A stretch of DNA of 64,000 bases, taken from contig DLKD01000142.1 in the NCBI GenBank assembly GCA_002477755.1, positions 1 to 64,000 on the forward strand, read 5' to 3'. Under the pieces are notes generated by a model that saw only the letters and a program-made list of their open reading frames with translations, ran no database searches and was not told the origin of the DNA. The stretch comes from Gordonia sp. UBA7599 (GTDB taxonomy: Bacteria > Actinomycetota > Actinomycetes > Mycobacteriales > Mycobacteriaceae). Each line of letters starts with the position of its first letter. Positions within the stretch are counted from its first letter, which is position 1. Both the position numbers and the translations under genes were made by a program. Shown one piece after another: positions 49,517-58,667 of this stretch.

Positions 49517-51139
49517 GTCGACGCGCGACCAGTCGGGTGGGGACTGTTCTTCACGCAGGGACGAGCGCACCGTTTTGAAGGTCGCCGTTTGCGGCAGTGA
49601 CTCGACGAGGCGGATGTGGCTGGGCCACTGCTTGGGGCCCAAATCCGATTGTGCGGCAAGGAAATCGGTCAGATCGTCGGGGGTCAAACCGGGGGCGACG
49701 AGGGCCGCCCACAGCTCGTCGCCGATCTCGACCGGCACACCGTAGACCGCGGCCTGCGCGATCGCCGGGTGCCGCAGCAGGATCGCCTCGATCGGTGCGG
49801 TGCCGAGGTTCTCGCCGTCGACACGGGCCCAATCACCCAGACGCCCGGCGAAGCGGATGTACCCGTCGTCGCCGACCCAGCCGAGGTCGCCGGTCCGGTA
49901 TACACCGCCGCGCAAGCGTTCCGCCGTCGCCTCGTCGTCTCCGTAATACCCGTCGAACAGACCGGGCCCGGAGGTGTTCACGATCTCGCCGACCTCGCCG
50001 GGAGGCAATGGTTCCAGGGTCTCGGGGTCGACGACGGCGACGGGTGCGACGAGGGGACCGAGGGCATCTGCGGGGGTATCGGGGGTACGGGAGATGGCCA
50101 CCCCGCTCTCCGTCGAACCGAAGCCGTCGATCACTGTGCACCCGAAGCGCTGGGCGAAGGCGGCGCGGTCGGCGGCACTCGCTTCGTTGCCGTACATGAT
50201 TCGCAGGGAGCAGTCGGCGTCCTCGTCGGCCGGCGGTACCGCGAGGACGTAGTGCAGCGGCTTACCGACATAGTTGGCGTAGGTCACCCGGTACCGGTGC
50301 AGGTCTGCGATGAACCCGCGAGCGGAGAACGACGGCCGCAACGCGACTGACGCCCTGGCTGCGAGGGCGACGGCCCACCCGGCGATCGTCGCGTTGGAAT
50401 GGAACAGCGGCATCGACAGGTAGACGACGTCGGTGGGGCCCATTCCGAAGCGCTGCGCGAGCATGACCCCGGGCGCCGCGAACTTGCGGTGACTGCATCG
50501 CACCGCTTTGGGACTGCCCGTGGTACCGGAGGTGAAGATCAGCATCACCAAGTCGTCGGGGTCGCGCCGCGGCACGACCACCTCGTCGGGGATTGGTTGT
50601 GCCGCAACGAGTTCCGTCCACCGCGCGCCATTGATATCGAGGATGGGTGCCGGCAGATCGAGGCCGTCGAAAAGGTCGGCTGTCGAATCGTCGACGAGGA
50701 TCAGTTGACAGTCCGCCGTTGCCACGTCGCGTGCGAGGGCCTCTCCGCGTCGCGTCGTGTTCAACCCGACGACGACGAATCCCTCAAGCACGGCCGCGGC
50801 CAATAGTGCGCAGTACTCGATCGAGTTGGGCAGTGCGACGCCGACGTGGAGCGGGCGCGCTGGGTCGAGGAGACCGCGGATCGCGGCACCCCGGGCTGAT
50901 GCGTCGCGCAGGTGGTCTCTCCAGCTGACAGTCGTGTCACCGCACGCCAAGCCCCGGTCGGTGACTGAGGTCAGCGGCGCCAGGAGGTCCGACAGGGAAC
51001 GCGCGTCGTTGACGGTGGGCTCGGTCGACTGGAATCTGGGCTCGGTCGGCGATGTTTTGGGCTCGGTCGGCGACTTTTCGGGCTCGGTCGGCGTGGAAAT
51101 GGGCTCGGTCGGCGACTGTTTGGGCTCGGTCGGGGTCAA
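49475..51139 (-). CDS. fadD17: FadD17 acyl-CoA synthetase
   Basis: This 554-residue AMP-forming ligase matches FadD17 (Rv3506): SDLLAPLTSVTDRGLACGDTTVSWRDHLR near the start, FTSGTTGSPKAVRCSH near residue 205 and FGSTESGVAISRTPDTP near 345; the C-terminal lysine region is short (TATFKTVRSSLRE). It activates side-chain fatty or steroid acids. The start is TTG overlapping the fadE27 stop (TTGA). The first 45 residues are repeats of PTEP units from a 21-nt tandem repeat, and the last 13 residues are encoded by a palindromic repeat, so both ends look remodelled. Confidence 0.87.
   Translation of the reverse strand: MTPTEPKQSPTEPISTPTEPEKSPTEPKTSPTEPRFQSTEPTVNDARSLSDLLAPLTSVTDRGLACGDTTVSWRDHLRDASARGAAIRGLLDPARPLHVGVALPNSIEYCALLAAAVLEGFVVVGLNTTRRGEALARDVATADCQLILVDDSTADLFDGLDLPAPILDINGARWTELVAAQPIPDEVVVPRRDPDDLVMLIFTSGTTGSPKAVRCSHRKFAAPGVMLAQRFGMGPTDVVYLSMPLFHSNATIAGWAVALAARASVALRPSFSARGFIADLHRYRVTYANYVGKPLHYVLAVPPADEDADCSLRIMYGNEASAADRAAFAQRFGCTVIDGFGSTESGVAISRTPDTPADALGPLVAPVAVVDPETLEPLPPGEVGEIVNTSGPGLFDGYYGDDEATAERLRGGVYRTGDLGWVGDDGYIRFAGRLGDWARVDGENLGTAPIEAILLRHPAIAQAAVYGVPVEIGDELWAALVAPGLTPDDLTDFLAAQSDLGPKQWPSHIRLVESLPQTATFKTVRSSLREEQSPPDWSRVDNRYTSRQKLPVQP
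51018..51137. repeat. 21-nt tandem repeat in the 5' end of fadD17
   Basis: Six units of GGCTCGGTCGGCGAnnnnnnG (plus strand) lie in tandem, starting at 51018, 51039, 51060, 51081, 51102 and 51123. Read on the coding strand they give (S/T)PTEPxx repeats. The unit length keeps the frame whatever the copy number. Confidence 0.85.
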
Positions 51140-52242
51140 GCGGGCTCCGCGGCTATGCGGTCGCCCAGACGCGCGAGCACCGCAGGCTCACCGGCCAAGG
51201 CGTACTCGTTCTGCTTGGCGCGCAGGAAGTAGCGGTGGACGGGATGGCTGGTATCCAGGCCGACTCCGCCATGTACGTGAATCGCGGTGTGCGCGACGCG
51301 GTGCCCGGCCTGGCCCGCCCAAAACTTCGCGGTGTCGATCGCCTGCGCGGCGTCAAGCCCCTCCGACAGCAACCAGGCGGCCTGCGTCGTCGTCAGCGTC
51401 AGGCCCTGCGCGTCGATGTAACCGTCGGCGAGCCGTTGTGCGACGGCCTGGAAGGAGCCGATCTTGCGGTCGAACTGCTCGCGCTCGGCGGTGTATTCCG
51501 CGGTGCGCCGCAGCGCCTCGTCGACGATGCCGCACTGCTCGGCGCACGCCGCGAGATTGAGCCGGTCCACCAGTGCCGCAACGGCTTCGGCGCCGTCGGC
51601 GACGATGTCGCCCGCGGGGACGGGCACCCCGTTGAAATCGACCTGGGCGGTGGGCAGCAGGCCGGTCGACGGTGCCGGGGTGACCTGGACACCCGGCGCC
51701 GAGGTCTCGACCAACACGGCAACCGGGCCGTTCACTCCGTCGGCGGTGACCAGTAGGGCCGCAGCGTCGACGGCGAAGCCCACGTTCACCTTGGTCCCGG
51801 TCAGCGTGCCGTCGGCGAGCCTCGTCGCGGCGGGCGCGAACGGGTCGTAGACGGTGTCTTCGTCGACGGCGGCGGCGATGACGGCCTCACCGGCACCGAC
51901 GCGGGCCAACCACTCATCGCGGGAATCCCCGGACCACCCGGCCAGGATGGGCAGCACGGCGATCGACGTCGATGCATACGGCACGACGCCCAGCGTCCGG
52001 CCGACCTCGGTGGCGACCGCGACGGTGTCGACGGTGCTGCGCCCGCCGCCCACGCCGGCGAGATCCTCGGCGAGTTCGAGGGCGATCAGACCGGCGGCGC
52101 CGAGTTCGTGCCAGAGCGTCGCGTCGAGCGGGGCGCCCTGGGCTTCCAGTTCGGCGACGCGTTCGGGGGTGGAGATTTTGGCGGCGATGTCGCGGGCCAG
52201 GGTGACCAGTTCGCCGGTCGTCTCGTCGGAGGTGAAGTCCAT
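51136..52242 (-). CDS. fadE27: FadE27 acyl-CoA dehydrogenase (ChsE5-type)
   Basis: The 368-residue acyl-CoA dehydrogenase-fold protein is the shorter partner of FadE26: WHELGAAGLIALELAEDLAG near residue 45, then QCGIVDEALRRTAEYTAEREQFDRKIGSFQAVAQRLADGYIDAQ, where arginine and glutamine residues contact FAD. The two subunits make an alpha2beta2 enzyme (ChsE4-ChsE5) that oxidises the steroid side-chain CoA ester. It lies 8 nt after fadE26 and overlaps fadD17, giving the KstR-controlled operon fadE26-fadE27-fadD17. Confidence 0.9.
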   Translation of the reverse strand: MDFTSDETTGELVTLARDIAAKISTPERVAELEAQGAPLDATLWHELGAAGLIALELAEDLAGVGGGRSTVDTVAVATEVGRTLGVVPYASTSIAVLPILAGWSGDSRDEWLARVGAGEAVIAAAVDEDTVYDPFAPAATRLADGTLTGTKVNVGFAVDAAALLVTADGVNGPVAVLVETSAPGVQVTPAPSTGLLPTAQVDFNGVPVPAGDIVADGAEAVAALVDRLNLAACAEQCGIVDEALRRTAEYTAEREQFDRKIGSFQAVAQRLADGYIDAQGLTLTTTQAAWLLSEGLDAAQAIDTAKFWAGQAGHRVAHTAIHVHGGVGLDTSHPVHRYFLRAKQNEYALAGEPAVLARLGDRIAAEPA

Positions 52243-52250
52243 GACAGTTC

Positions 52251-53435
52251 CTATCGCCGGTAGGGCTGGCCGAGGGCGAGCATCGCGATCATGTCGCGCT
52301 GGATCTCATTGGTGCCGCCGCCGAAGGTGAGGATCAGCGACGTGCGCTGGAACCGCTCGAGGCGGCCCAGTAAGTGGGCGCCGGTGGAGCCCTGGCGCAG
52401 TGTGGCGGCGGGTCCGACGACCTGCATGAGCAGGCGGTACGCCTCGGTGGCGAACTCGGTGCCATAGACCTTCGTCGCCGATGCATCGGCCGGGCTCGGA
52501 GCCTGCCCGGAACCGGCCTGCGAGGCGATCTTCCAATTGATGAGTTTCAGGAATTCGACGCCGGCGTGGACGCGGGCGAGGTTGGACCGCACCCACGGGG
52601 TGTCGATGACGCGCTCGCCGGTCGGGGTCTTGGTCTGCTGGGCCCAGATGGTGGTCTCGCGCAGGGCGGTCTGGATCGGCGCAGCGCTGCACAGGGCCAC
52701 ACGCTCGTTGTTGAGCTGGTTGGTGACCAGCGGCCAACCCCCGCCCAATTCGCCGACGAGTGCCGTCTTCGGTACGCGCACATCCTGGTAGTAGGTGGCC
52801 GACGTGTCGACCCCGGCCATGGTGTGCACCGGCGTGTAGGAGAAGCCCTCCGCCGTCGTCGGCACCAGCAGCATCGAGATGCCCTTGTGCTTGCGGGCAT
52901 CGGGATCGGTGCGGACCGCCAGCCAAACCCAGTCGGCGTAGGGGATGAGGCTGGTCCACATTTTCTGGCCGTTGATGACGAACTCGTCGCCGTCGAGCAC
53001 CGCGGTGGTGCGCAGCGACGCGAGGTCGGTGCCCGCGCCGGGCTCGGAGTAGCCGATGGAGAAGTGCAGCTCACCTGCGGCGATCTTGGGCAGGAAGAAG
53101 GCCTTCTGCTCGTCGGTGCCGTACCGCATGATCGTCGGGGCGACGGAGTTGATGGTCAGAAACGGCACGGGCGCACCGGCGATGGCGGCCTCGTCGGTGA
53201 AGATCAGCTGGTCCATCATTGATCGATTGGCCCCACCGAACTCCTCGGGCCAGCCCAGGGCGAGCCAGCCGTCAGCCCCCATCTGGCGCACGACGTCGCG
53301 ATATGCGTCGCCCTCGCCGATCTCACCGTCGGAGGAAGTCAGCGCCGCCCGACGCTGCGGTGTCATGAGTTTCTCGAAGTAGCCGCGCAGTTCCCGGCGC
53401 AGTTCCTCCTGTGCTTCGGAGTAGGCGATACGCAT
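52251..53435 (-). CDS. fadE26: FadE26 acyl-CoA dehydrogenase (ChsE4-type)
   Basis: The 394-residue protein has the full acyl-CoA dehydrogenase signature: IGYSEPGAGTDLASLR near residue 130, FVINGQKMWTSLIPYADW near 155, and TFGGGTNEIQRDMIAMLALG at the C-terminus. It forms the FadE26-FadE27 heterotetramer, which makes the first double bond in C27/C24 steroid side-chain CoA esters. The start at 53435 is 44 nt from a KstR box at 53479. The neighbouring divergent gene is the ferredoxin fdxD, as in Rv3503c-Rv3504. Confidence 0.9.
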   Translation of the reverse strand: MRIAYSEAQEELRRELRGYFEKLMTPQRRAALTSSDGEIGEGDAYRDVVRQMGADGWLALGWPEEFGGANRSMMDQLIFTDEAAIAGAPVPFLTINSVAPTIMRYGTDEQKAFFLPKIAAGELHFSIGYSEPGAGTDLASLRTTAVLDGDEFVINGQKMWTSLIPYADWVWLAVRTDPDARKHKGISMLLVPTTAEGFSYTPVHTMAGVDTSATYYQDVRVPKTALVGELGGGWPLVTNQLNNERVALCSAAPIQTALRETTIWAQQTKTPTGERVIDTPWVRSNLARVHAGVEFLKLINWKIASQAGSGQAPSPADASATKVYGTEFATEAYRLLMQVVGPAATLRQGSTGAHLLGRLERFQRTSLILTFGGGTNEIQRDMIAMLALGQPYRR

Positions 53436-53478
53436 CGGATCCAGCCTTCGATTCGGGGGTGGGGCTCGCGTGTTTCTG

Positions 53479-53490
53479 TAACACGTTCTA
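53479..53490. promoter_or_regulatory. KstR-type operator between fadE26 and fdxD
   Basis: TAACACGTTCTA, within TGTAACACGTTCTAAC, keeps the AACnnGTT core. It lies 44 nt upstream of fadE26 and 58 nt upstream of fdxD. Confidence 0.82.
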
Positions 53491-53547
53491 ACCTGAATCC
53501 GAGGGGTACGTCAACCGAGGCGCCCCCTTCTCCTAAGGAGGTGTGCG

Positions 53548-53739
53548 ATGCACATCAGTTGTGACTTCGACCTGTGTGAGTCGAACGCGATCTGTGTCGG
53601 GATGGCACCGGACGTGTTCGAGCTCGACGATGACGATTACTTGGTTATCCTGCAGGAAGACCTTCCGACCGGTCGGGCCGAGGAACTGCGGCAGGTCGTC
53701 GCGAGTTGCCCCAAGTCGGCACTGACCCTGCACGAATAG
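53548..53739 (+). CDS. fdxD: FdxD, small single-cluster ferredoxin
   Basis: The 63-residue ferredoxin has cysteines at Cys10 and Cys16 in CESNAIC and Cys54 in SCPKSAL, with Cys5 nearby. The second cysteine of the usual CxxCxxC motif is Asn13, so the cluster is [3Fe-4S] or an unusual [4Fe-4S], as in many actinobacterial P450 ferredoxins. It likely feeds electrons to CYP125. AAGGAGG lies 7 nt before the ATG. Controlled by the KstR box upstream. Confidence 0.9.
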   Translation: MHISCDFDLCESNAICVGMAPDVFELDDDDYLVILQEDLPTGRAEELRQVVASCPKSALTLHE

Positions 53740-53796
53740 ACAGCTTGGCTTTTTCCGGGGCGCCAGCCCGCGCCCCGATGACGGACCTGTATCGTG

Positions 53797-53815
53797 CCTG
53801 AAACAGGTTCTAGTT
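53797..53815 (+). promoter_or_regulatory. KstR-type operator before the SDR-mce4 operon
   Basis: CCTGAAACAGGTTCTAGTT keeps the AACnnGTT core (AACAGGTT) and lies 46 nt before the SDR start. It should control the whole yrbE4-mce4 operon. Confidence 0.85.
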
Positions 53816-53860
53816 TTGTGAGAATCGTGGCGTGGAAACACGTCTGAATGGAGGACGAGC

Positions 53861-54751
53861 GTGGGCGAATCGTTGAGCGGACGGGTAGCCGTCGTGACCG
53901 GTGCGGGGGCCGGACTGGGGCGGGCCGAGGCCATCGGCTTGGCGCGTGAAGGGGCGACGGTGATCGTCAACGACCTCGCGTCGGCCCTGTCGGAAAGCGA
54001 TGTGCTCGACGAGATCGCGGCGGCCGGTTCGCGCGGCGTCGCGGTAGCGGGCGATATCTCCTCGTCGGAGACGGCGAGCGAGATCATGCGCACCGCCACC
54101 GAGGATCTCGGTGGGCTGAACATCGTCGTCAACAACGCCGGCGTCGTGCGCGACACGATGCTGTTCAACATGACCGACGACGATTGGGACCTCGTGCAAC
54201 GGGTCCACCTGCGCGGTCACTTCCTGCTCAACCGCAACGCTGCTGCGTACTGGCGCGCGACGGCCAAAGAGAGTGGCGGCACGACCTACGGCCGGCTGAT
54301 CAACACCTCGTCGGAGGCAGGTCTACTCGGCCCGCCCGGCCAGGCGAACTACGCCGCGGCGAAGGCGGGGATCACCGCGCTGACGCTGTCGGCGTCGCGG
54401 GCGTTGGGCCGCTACGGCGTGACGGCCAACGCGATCTGTCCGCGGGCGCGCACCGCGATGACCGCCGACGTCTTCGGCGACGCCCCGACCGACGGCGTCG
54501 ACCCGCTCAGCCCCGAGCACGTCGTCAAGTTGGTGGCCTACCTCGCCAGTCCAGAGGCGGCCGCTGTGACCGGTCAGCTGTTCGTCGTATACGGTCCCAA
54601 GGTCACTTTGATGGCTGCGCCGCAAATTGCGCAGGTGTTCGCCGCCGAAGGTGACGATTGGTCGCCTGATGAACTCGGCAAGGCTGTGACCAGCTACTTC
54701 GACGGGCGGGACCCCAAGGAGAGCTTCTCGGCGGGCGTGTTGGCCATCTGA
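53861..54751 (+). CDS. 17beta-HSD4-type SDR (Rv3502c-like)
   Basis: The 296-residue SDR has VAVVTGAGAGLGRAEAIGLA, NDLASALS, NNAGVVRDTMLF and the active-site ANYAAAKAGITALT. It matches Rv3502c, the SDR immediately before yrbE4A, and may oxidise a 3-hydroxyacyl-CoA in sterol side-chain beta-oxidation. The GTG start follows GGAGGACGA. The stop is about 55 nt before yrbE4A, in a run of same-strand genes driven by the KstR box at 53797. Confidence 0.85.
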   Translation: MGESLSGRVAVVTGAGAGLGRAEAIGLAREGATVIVNDLASALSESDVLDEIAAAGSRGVAVAGDISSSETASEIMRTATEDLGGLNIVVNNAGVVRDTMLFNMTDDDWDLVQRVHLRGHFLLNRNAAAYWRATAKESGGTTYGRLINTSSEAGLLGPPGQANYAAAKAGITALTLSASRALGRYGVTANAICPRARTAMTADVFGDAPTDGVDPLSPEHVVKLVAYLASPEAAAVTGQLFVVYGPKVTLMAAPQIAQVFAAEGDDWSPDELGKAVTSYFDGRDPKESFSAGVLAI

Positions 54752-54809
54752 CCAACAGTGAAATATCGCGCGTGATAAGTTCTCCGGAACAATGGGGGAA
54801 GGGGTGACT

Positions 54810-55574
54810 GTGCTCACAAAGCTGGCGACGCCGTTCGCTGCCTTTGGCGACTTCTTCTCGCTGTGCACCGAGGTTTCGCGCGAACTGTTCCGGCGTCCGT
54901 TCCAGTGGCGGGAGACCGTCGAGTGCTCGTGGGCGATCGCGCGCGTGTCTATGGTGCCAACCCTTCTCGTCGCGATTCCGTTCACCGTCCTGGTGAGTTT
55001 CACGCTCAACATCCTGCTGCGGGAGATCGGTGCGCAAGATCTCTCGGGTGCGGGTGCGGCCCTGGGCACGATCACGCAGATCGGCCCGATCGTCACGGTG
55101 CTGATCGTCGCCGGCGCCGGTGCCACCGCGATCTGCGCGGACCTGGGCGCCCGCACCATCCGCGAAGAGATCGACGCGATGAAGGTGCTCGGCATCAACC
55201 CGGTCCACCGCCTGGTCGTCCCGCGCGTCATCGCCTCGACGGGTGTCGCACTGCTGCTGAACAGCCTGGTCTGCACCATCGGTATCGGCGGCGGCTTCGT
55301 GTTCTCGGTGTACCTGCAGGACGTGAACCCCGGGGCGTTCCTCGCCAACCTGACGCTACTGACCGGATTGGGCGAGCTGATCATCTCGATGGTCAAGGCA
55401 ATGCTCTTCGGACTCTTCGCCGGACTGGTCGCCTGCTACCAGGGACTCAATGTCTCCGGTGGCGCGAAGGGCGTGGGCGACGCGGTCAACGAGACGGTCG
55501 TGTACTCGTTCATGGCGCTGTTCGTCGTCAACGTGGTGGTGACGGCGGTCGGCCTGACGGCGACGGGGAGCTGA
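54810..55574 (+). CDS. yrbE4A: YrbE4A, MlaE-type permease of the Mce4 transporter
   Basis: The 254-residue permease has five or six membrane helices and the MlaE-family motifs GAGATAICADLGARTIREEIDAMKVLGINP near the middle and GGAKGVGDAVNETVVYSFMALFVVN at the end. It forms the inner-membrane channel with YrbE4B. I chose GTG at 54810 (LTKLATPFAAF follows) since GAAGGGG lies 5 nt upstream and the N-terminus lines up with other YrbE4A proteins; ATG at 54792 is the in-frame alternative. It overlaps nothing and precedes yrbE4B by 1 nt. Confidence 0.92.
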   Translation: MLTKLATPFAAFGDFFSLCTEVSRELFRRPFQWRETVECSWAIARVSMVPTLLVAIPFTVLVSFTLNILLREIGAQDLSGAGAALGTITQIGPIVTVLIVAGAGATAICADLGARTIREEIDAMKVLGINPVHRLVVPRVIASTGVALLLNSLVCTIGIGGGFVFSVYLQDVNPGAFLANLTLLTGLGELIISMVKAMLFGLFAGLVACYQGLNVSGGAKGVGDAVNETVVYSFMALFVVNVVVTAVGLTATGS

Positions 55575-55575
55575 C

Positions 55576-56427
55576 ATGGTCCTTGCCGAGACTACGAGAT
55601 TCCGCCGCACCCGCGAGGCCGTCCTGCGCGGTCGCGAAGGCTGGTCGCGCGCTGGCGACCAGGCGCTCTTCTACTGGGACAGCGTCATCGCGATCCCACG
55701 CGCGCTGCAGCACTACAAGAAGGAGACGCTGCGCCTGATCGCGGAGATCTCGATGGGCACCGGTGCTCTTGCGATGATCGGCGGCACCGTCGTGGTCGTC
55801 GGGTTCCTGACGCTCTTCACCGGTGGCACCATCGCCGTGCAGGGCTACAGCTCGCTGTCCAACATCGGCGTCGAAGCGCTGACCGGCTTCTTCTCGGCCT
55901 TCATCAACGTGCGCATCGCGGTGCCGGTCATCGCGGGCATCGCCCTGGCGGCGACCATCGGCGCCGGCGCGACGGCACAACTGGGTGCCATGCGTGTCAG
56001 CGAGGAGATCGACGCCCTCGAGGTCATGGCGATCCACTCCATCCCGTACCTGGTGTCGACGCGGATCGTCGCTGGACTCGTCGCGATCATCCCGCTCTAC
56101 GCACTGGCCTCCTTGGCGTCGTTTTTGGCCAGCCGCTTTGCGACGGTCTTCCTCTACGGGCAGTCGCCCGGTGTGTACGACCACTACTTCAACACGTTCC
56201 TCATCCCGTCGGACGTCCTCTGGTCGTTCGTGCAGGCGATCTGCATGGCGGTCGCGGTGATGATGATCCACACCTACTACGGCTACAACGCGTCGGGCGG
56301 GCCCGTCGGCGTCGGCGTCGCCGTCGGCAACGCGGTCCGCTCCTCGCTCGTCGTCGTCGTCCTGATCACCCTGCTCACCTCGCTCGCCATCTACGGCGCC
56401 GACGGCAAGTTCAACCTGGCGGGGTAG
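55576..56427 (+). CDS. yrbE4B: YrbE4B, MlaE-type permease of the Mce4 transporter
   Basis: The 283-residue partner permease has a polar N-terminus with WSRAGDQALFYWDSVIAIPRA, then helices with GAGATAQLGAMRVSEEIDALEVMAIHSIPYLV (the MlaE EQ-loop-like motif), and GGPVGVGVAVGNAVRSSLV. It works with YrbE4A and an MceG ATPase encoded elsewhere. It starts with an ATG immediately after yrbE4A and is 7 nt before mce4A. Confidence 0.92.
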   Translation: MVLAETTRFRRTREAVLRGREGWSRAGDQALFYWDSVIAIPRALQHYKKETLRLIAEISMGTGALAMIGGTVVVVGFLTLFTGGTIAVQGYSSLSNIGVEALTGFFSAFINVRIAVPVIAGIALAATIGAGATAQLGAMRVSEEIDALEVMAIHSIPYLVSTRIVAGLVAIIPLYALASLASFLASRFATVFLYGQSPGVYDHYFNTFLIPSDVLWSFVQAICMAVAVMMIHTYYGYNASGGPVGVGVAVGNAVRSSLVVVVLITLLTSLAIYGADGKFNLAG

Positions 56428-56434
56428 GGGAATC

Positions 56435-57610
56435 ATGCGACGGGTAGAGCGAAGCGAGACTGTGCGCCGTAGTGCGGCGGTGATCCTTGTGGTGGCCACG
56501 CTGCTGGTGGTTGCCGGGGCGATCGGGCAGTTCCGCGGCTGGTTCAAGTCGACGGTCCCGGTGACGGTCGTGGCTCCGCGCGCGGGCCTGGTGATGAATC
56601 CGGACGCCAAGGTGAAGCTGCGCGGCGTCGAGGTCGGGCGCGTGAAGTCGATCAGCGAGGAGGACGGGCACGCCGTCCTCAAGCTCGCCGTCAACAGCGG
56701 CCAACTCGACGACATCCCCGGCAACGTGAAGGCCGACATCAAGTCCAACACGATCTTCGGTGCGAAAGCCGTGTTCCTGACTGTGCCGGAGAGTGGGCCT
56801 TCGGGCACGTTGAAGGCCGGTACCACCATCGGCGCCGACCACGTGACCGTAGAGCTGAACACGGTTTACCAGAGACTCGTCGACGTCCTCGCGATGCTGC
56901 AGCCCGACAAGCTCAACGCTGCGGTCGGGGCCATCTCCACCGCCCTCGACGGCAACGGCGAGGCTATCGGCCGTGGCATCGACAGCCTCTCCAAGCTGAT
57001 GGGCAAGACCAACCCGCACCTGGGCGAGCTGACCGAGCTGATCACGCAGACCGCGGCGACGATGAACCTGTACGCCGGTGCGATGCCGAACCTGATGCGC
57101 ACGGTCGACAACGCCGTGTTCCTGGGCAACACGCTGGTGGCCAACAGCAGCAACCTCGACGCCCTGCTGGTCAATGCGACCGGGATGGCCAACACCGCTA
57201 ACGGGGTCGTCGAACCCAAGAAGGCCCAGATCATCGCAATGCTCAACGACTCGAACCCGACGATGTCGCTGATCGAGTACCAGTCGCCCGGCATCGCCTG
57301 CTTCATCCGCACCGTCGCGATCGGCGGCAAGATGGCCTCACCGGTCTTCGGTACCAATGACGGCCTCCTCAAACTGAATGCAGGCCTGCTCCCGGGTAAG
57401 GATCCCTACACCTACCCCGAGGATCTGCCATGGGTCCGCGCCGACGGTCCACCGACTTGCCAGAACGGCTTGTCCAACCCGCGGACCACGACCAAGGCGA
57501 AGTTCTACGTGAGTGACAACGGGCCCAACCCGTATCAGCCGCGCACCGAACCGAAGTTCAATGCCACGAAGGTTTTCCGGCTGTTGTTTGGAGCGCCGCC
57601 CAATGGATAG
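56435..57610 (+). CDS. mce4A: Mce4A substrate-binding protein
   Basis: The 391-residue protein has an N-terminal anchor helix (SAAVILVVATLLVVAGAIG), an MCE/MlaD domain at about residues 45-120 (VVAPRAGLVMNPDAKVKLRGVEVGRVKSI), then a long helical tail to about 270 that in Mce proteins builds the periplasm-spanning tunnel, and a Pro-rich end. It is the first of six subunits that shuttle sterol. Its 3' end overlaps mce4B by 8 nt, so translation is coupled. Confidence 0.92.
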   Translation: MRRVERSETVRRSAAVILVVATLLVVAGAIGQFRGWFKSTVPVTVVAPRAGLVMNPDAKVKLRGVEVGRVKSISEEDGHAVLKLAVNSGQLDDIPGNVKADIKSNTIFGAKAVFLTVPESGPSGTLKAGTTIGADHVTVELNTVYQRLVDVLAMLQPDKLNAAVGAISTALDGNGEAIGRGIDSLSKLMGKTNPHLGELTELITQTAATMNLYAGAMPNLMRTVDNAVFLGNTLVANSSNLDALLVNATGMANTANGVVEPKKAQIIAMLNDSNPTMSLIEYQSPGIACFIRTVAIGGKMASPVFGTNDGLLKLNAGLLPGKDPYTYPEDLPWVRADGPPTCQNGLSNPRTTTKAKFYVSDNGPNPYQPRTEPKFNATKVFRLLFGAPPNG

Positions 57611-58667
57611 CCGCGCAAGGAAGTTCCGGGCAACGTGCATCAAGCTGGGCGCGTTCGCCACTGCGATGATTCTGGTGTTCATCGGCCTGGTGGCTGTGTT
57701 CAGCAAGTTCCAGGGCACTCGTACCAATAGCTATGCGGCGGAGTTCACCAGCGCGTCGTCGCTCAAGTCCGGTGCGAAGGTGAAGATCGCCGGCGTCGAC
57801 GTGGGCTCGGTGAAGTCCGTCGGGCTCACCGACGACAATCTCGCCGAACTGAAGTTCACCGTCGACCGCAAGTTCCCGTTGCCCAAGTCCGTCCAGGCGT
57901 TCATCCGCTACGAGAACCTCACCGGCGACCGGTACGTGGAGCTGCGCCGCGGCACCGGCGACCCGGGTGCGTTCCTGAGCCCCGGGGCGACGTTGCCGAC
58001 GTCGCAGACCGAGCCGGCGCTGGACCTCGACAAACTGCTGGGCGGGTTCAAGCCGCTGTTCCGCACGCTGGACGGTGCCCAGGTCAACGAACTGTCGAAC
58101 AGCCTGATCCAGGTCTTCCAGGGCGATGAGATGGGTCCGGCGATCAACCACCTGCTGCGTACCACCGCGGAGCTGACCGAGTCGCTGGCCGATCGGGACA
58201 CGCTGATCAGTGCGATCATCGACAATCTGAACTCGGTCTTGGGGACGCTCGACGCCGATCGCACCGGGGTGATCGACAGCGTCGACCGGTTGGAGACGCT
58301 GATGTCCGGACTGGCCGGGCAGCGCGGAATCATCGGCAACGCACTCACGTCCACCGCGTGGGTGACGACGCGTCTTGCGACGCTGCTCGGCGAGACTCGG
58401 CCGGGAATCAAGAACACCGTCACCAACCTCGGCCGCACCGCGGAGGAGATCATGCGCGGAGAGGTGTACGTGCGCGGACTGCTCACGCGCCTGCCGCTGC
58501 GGTTCAAGCAGCTGTCGAATCTGGGCAGCTACGGTGCTTGGCTGCAGATCTGGATCTGCCGACAGCGCCTGATCTTCGGCGCGCCCGGCACTCCGCAGAT
58601 GATCCTGCCCTCCATCGACGTGCTCGGTGACAGCCAGAAAGCCGGCGGGAGGTGTCAGTACAAGTGA
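57603..58667 (+). CDS. mce4B: Mce4B
   Basis: The 354-residue protein begins with a basic stretch and one membrane anchor (ATAMILVFIGLVAVF), then the MCE domain with AAEFTSASSLKSGAKVKIAGVDVGSVKSV near residues 45-65 and VEL in the expected place. The C-terminal helical region (EVYVRGLLTRLPLRFKQLSNLGSYG) continues the tunnel. It starts inside the end of mce4A and its stop overlaps the mce4C GTG start. Confidence 0.9.
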   Translation: MDSRARKFRATCIKLGAFATAMILVFIGLVAVFSKFQGTRTNSYAAEFTSASSLKSGAKVKIAGVDVGSVKSVGLTDDNLAELKFTVDRKFPLPKSVQAFIRYENLTGDRYVELRRGTGDPGAFLSPGATLPTSQTEPALDLDKLLGGFKPLFRTLDGAQVNELSNSLIQVFQGDEMGPAINHLLRTTAELTESLADRDTLISAIIDNLNSVLGTLDADRTGVIDSVDRLETLMSGLAGQRGIIGNALTSTAWVTTRLATLLGETRPGIKNTVTNLGRTAEEIMRGEVYVRGLLTRLPLRFKQLSNLGSYGAWLQIWICRQRLIFGAPGTPQMILPSIDVLGDSQKAGGRCQYK

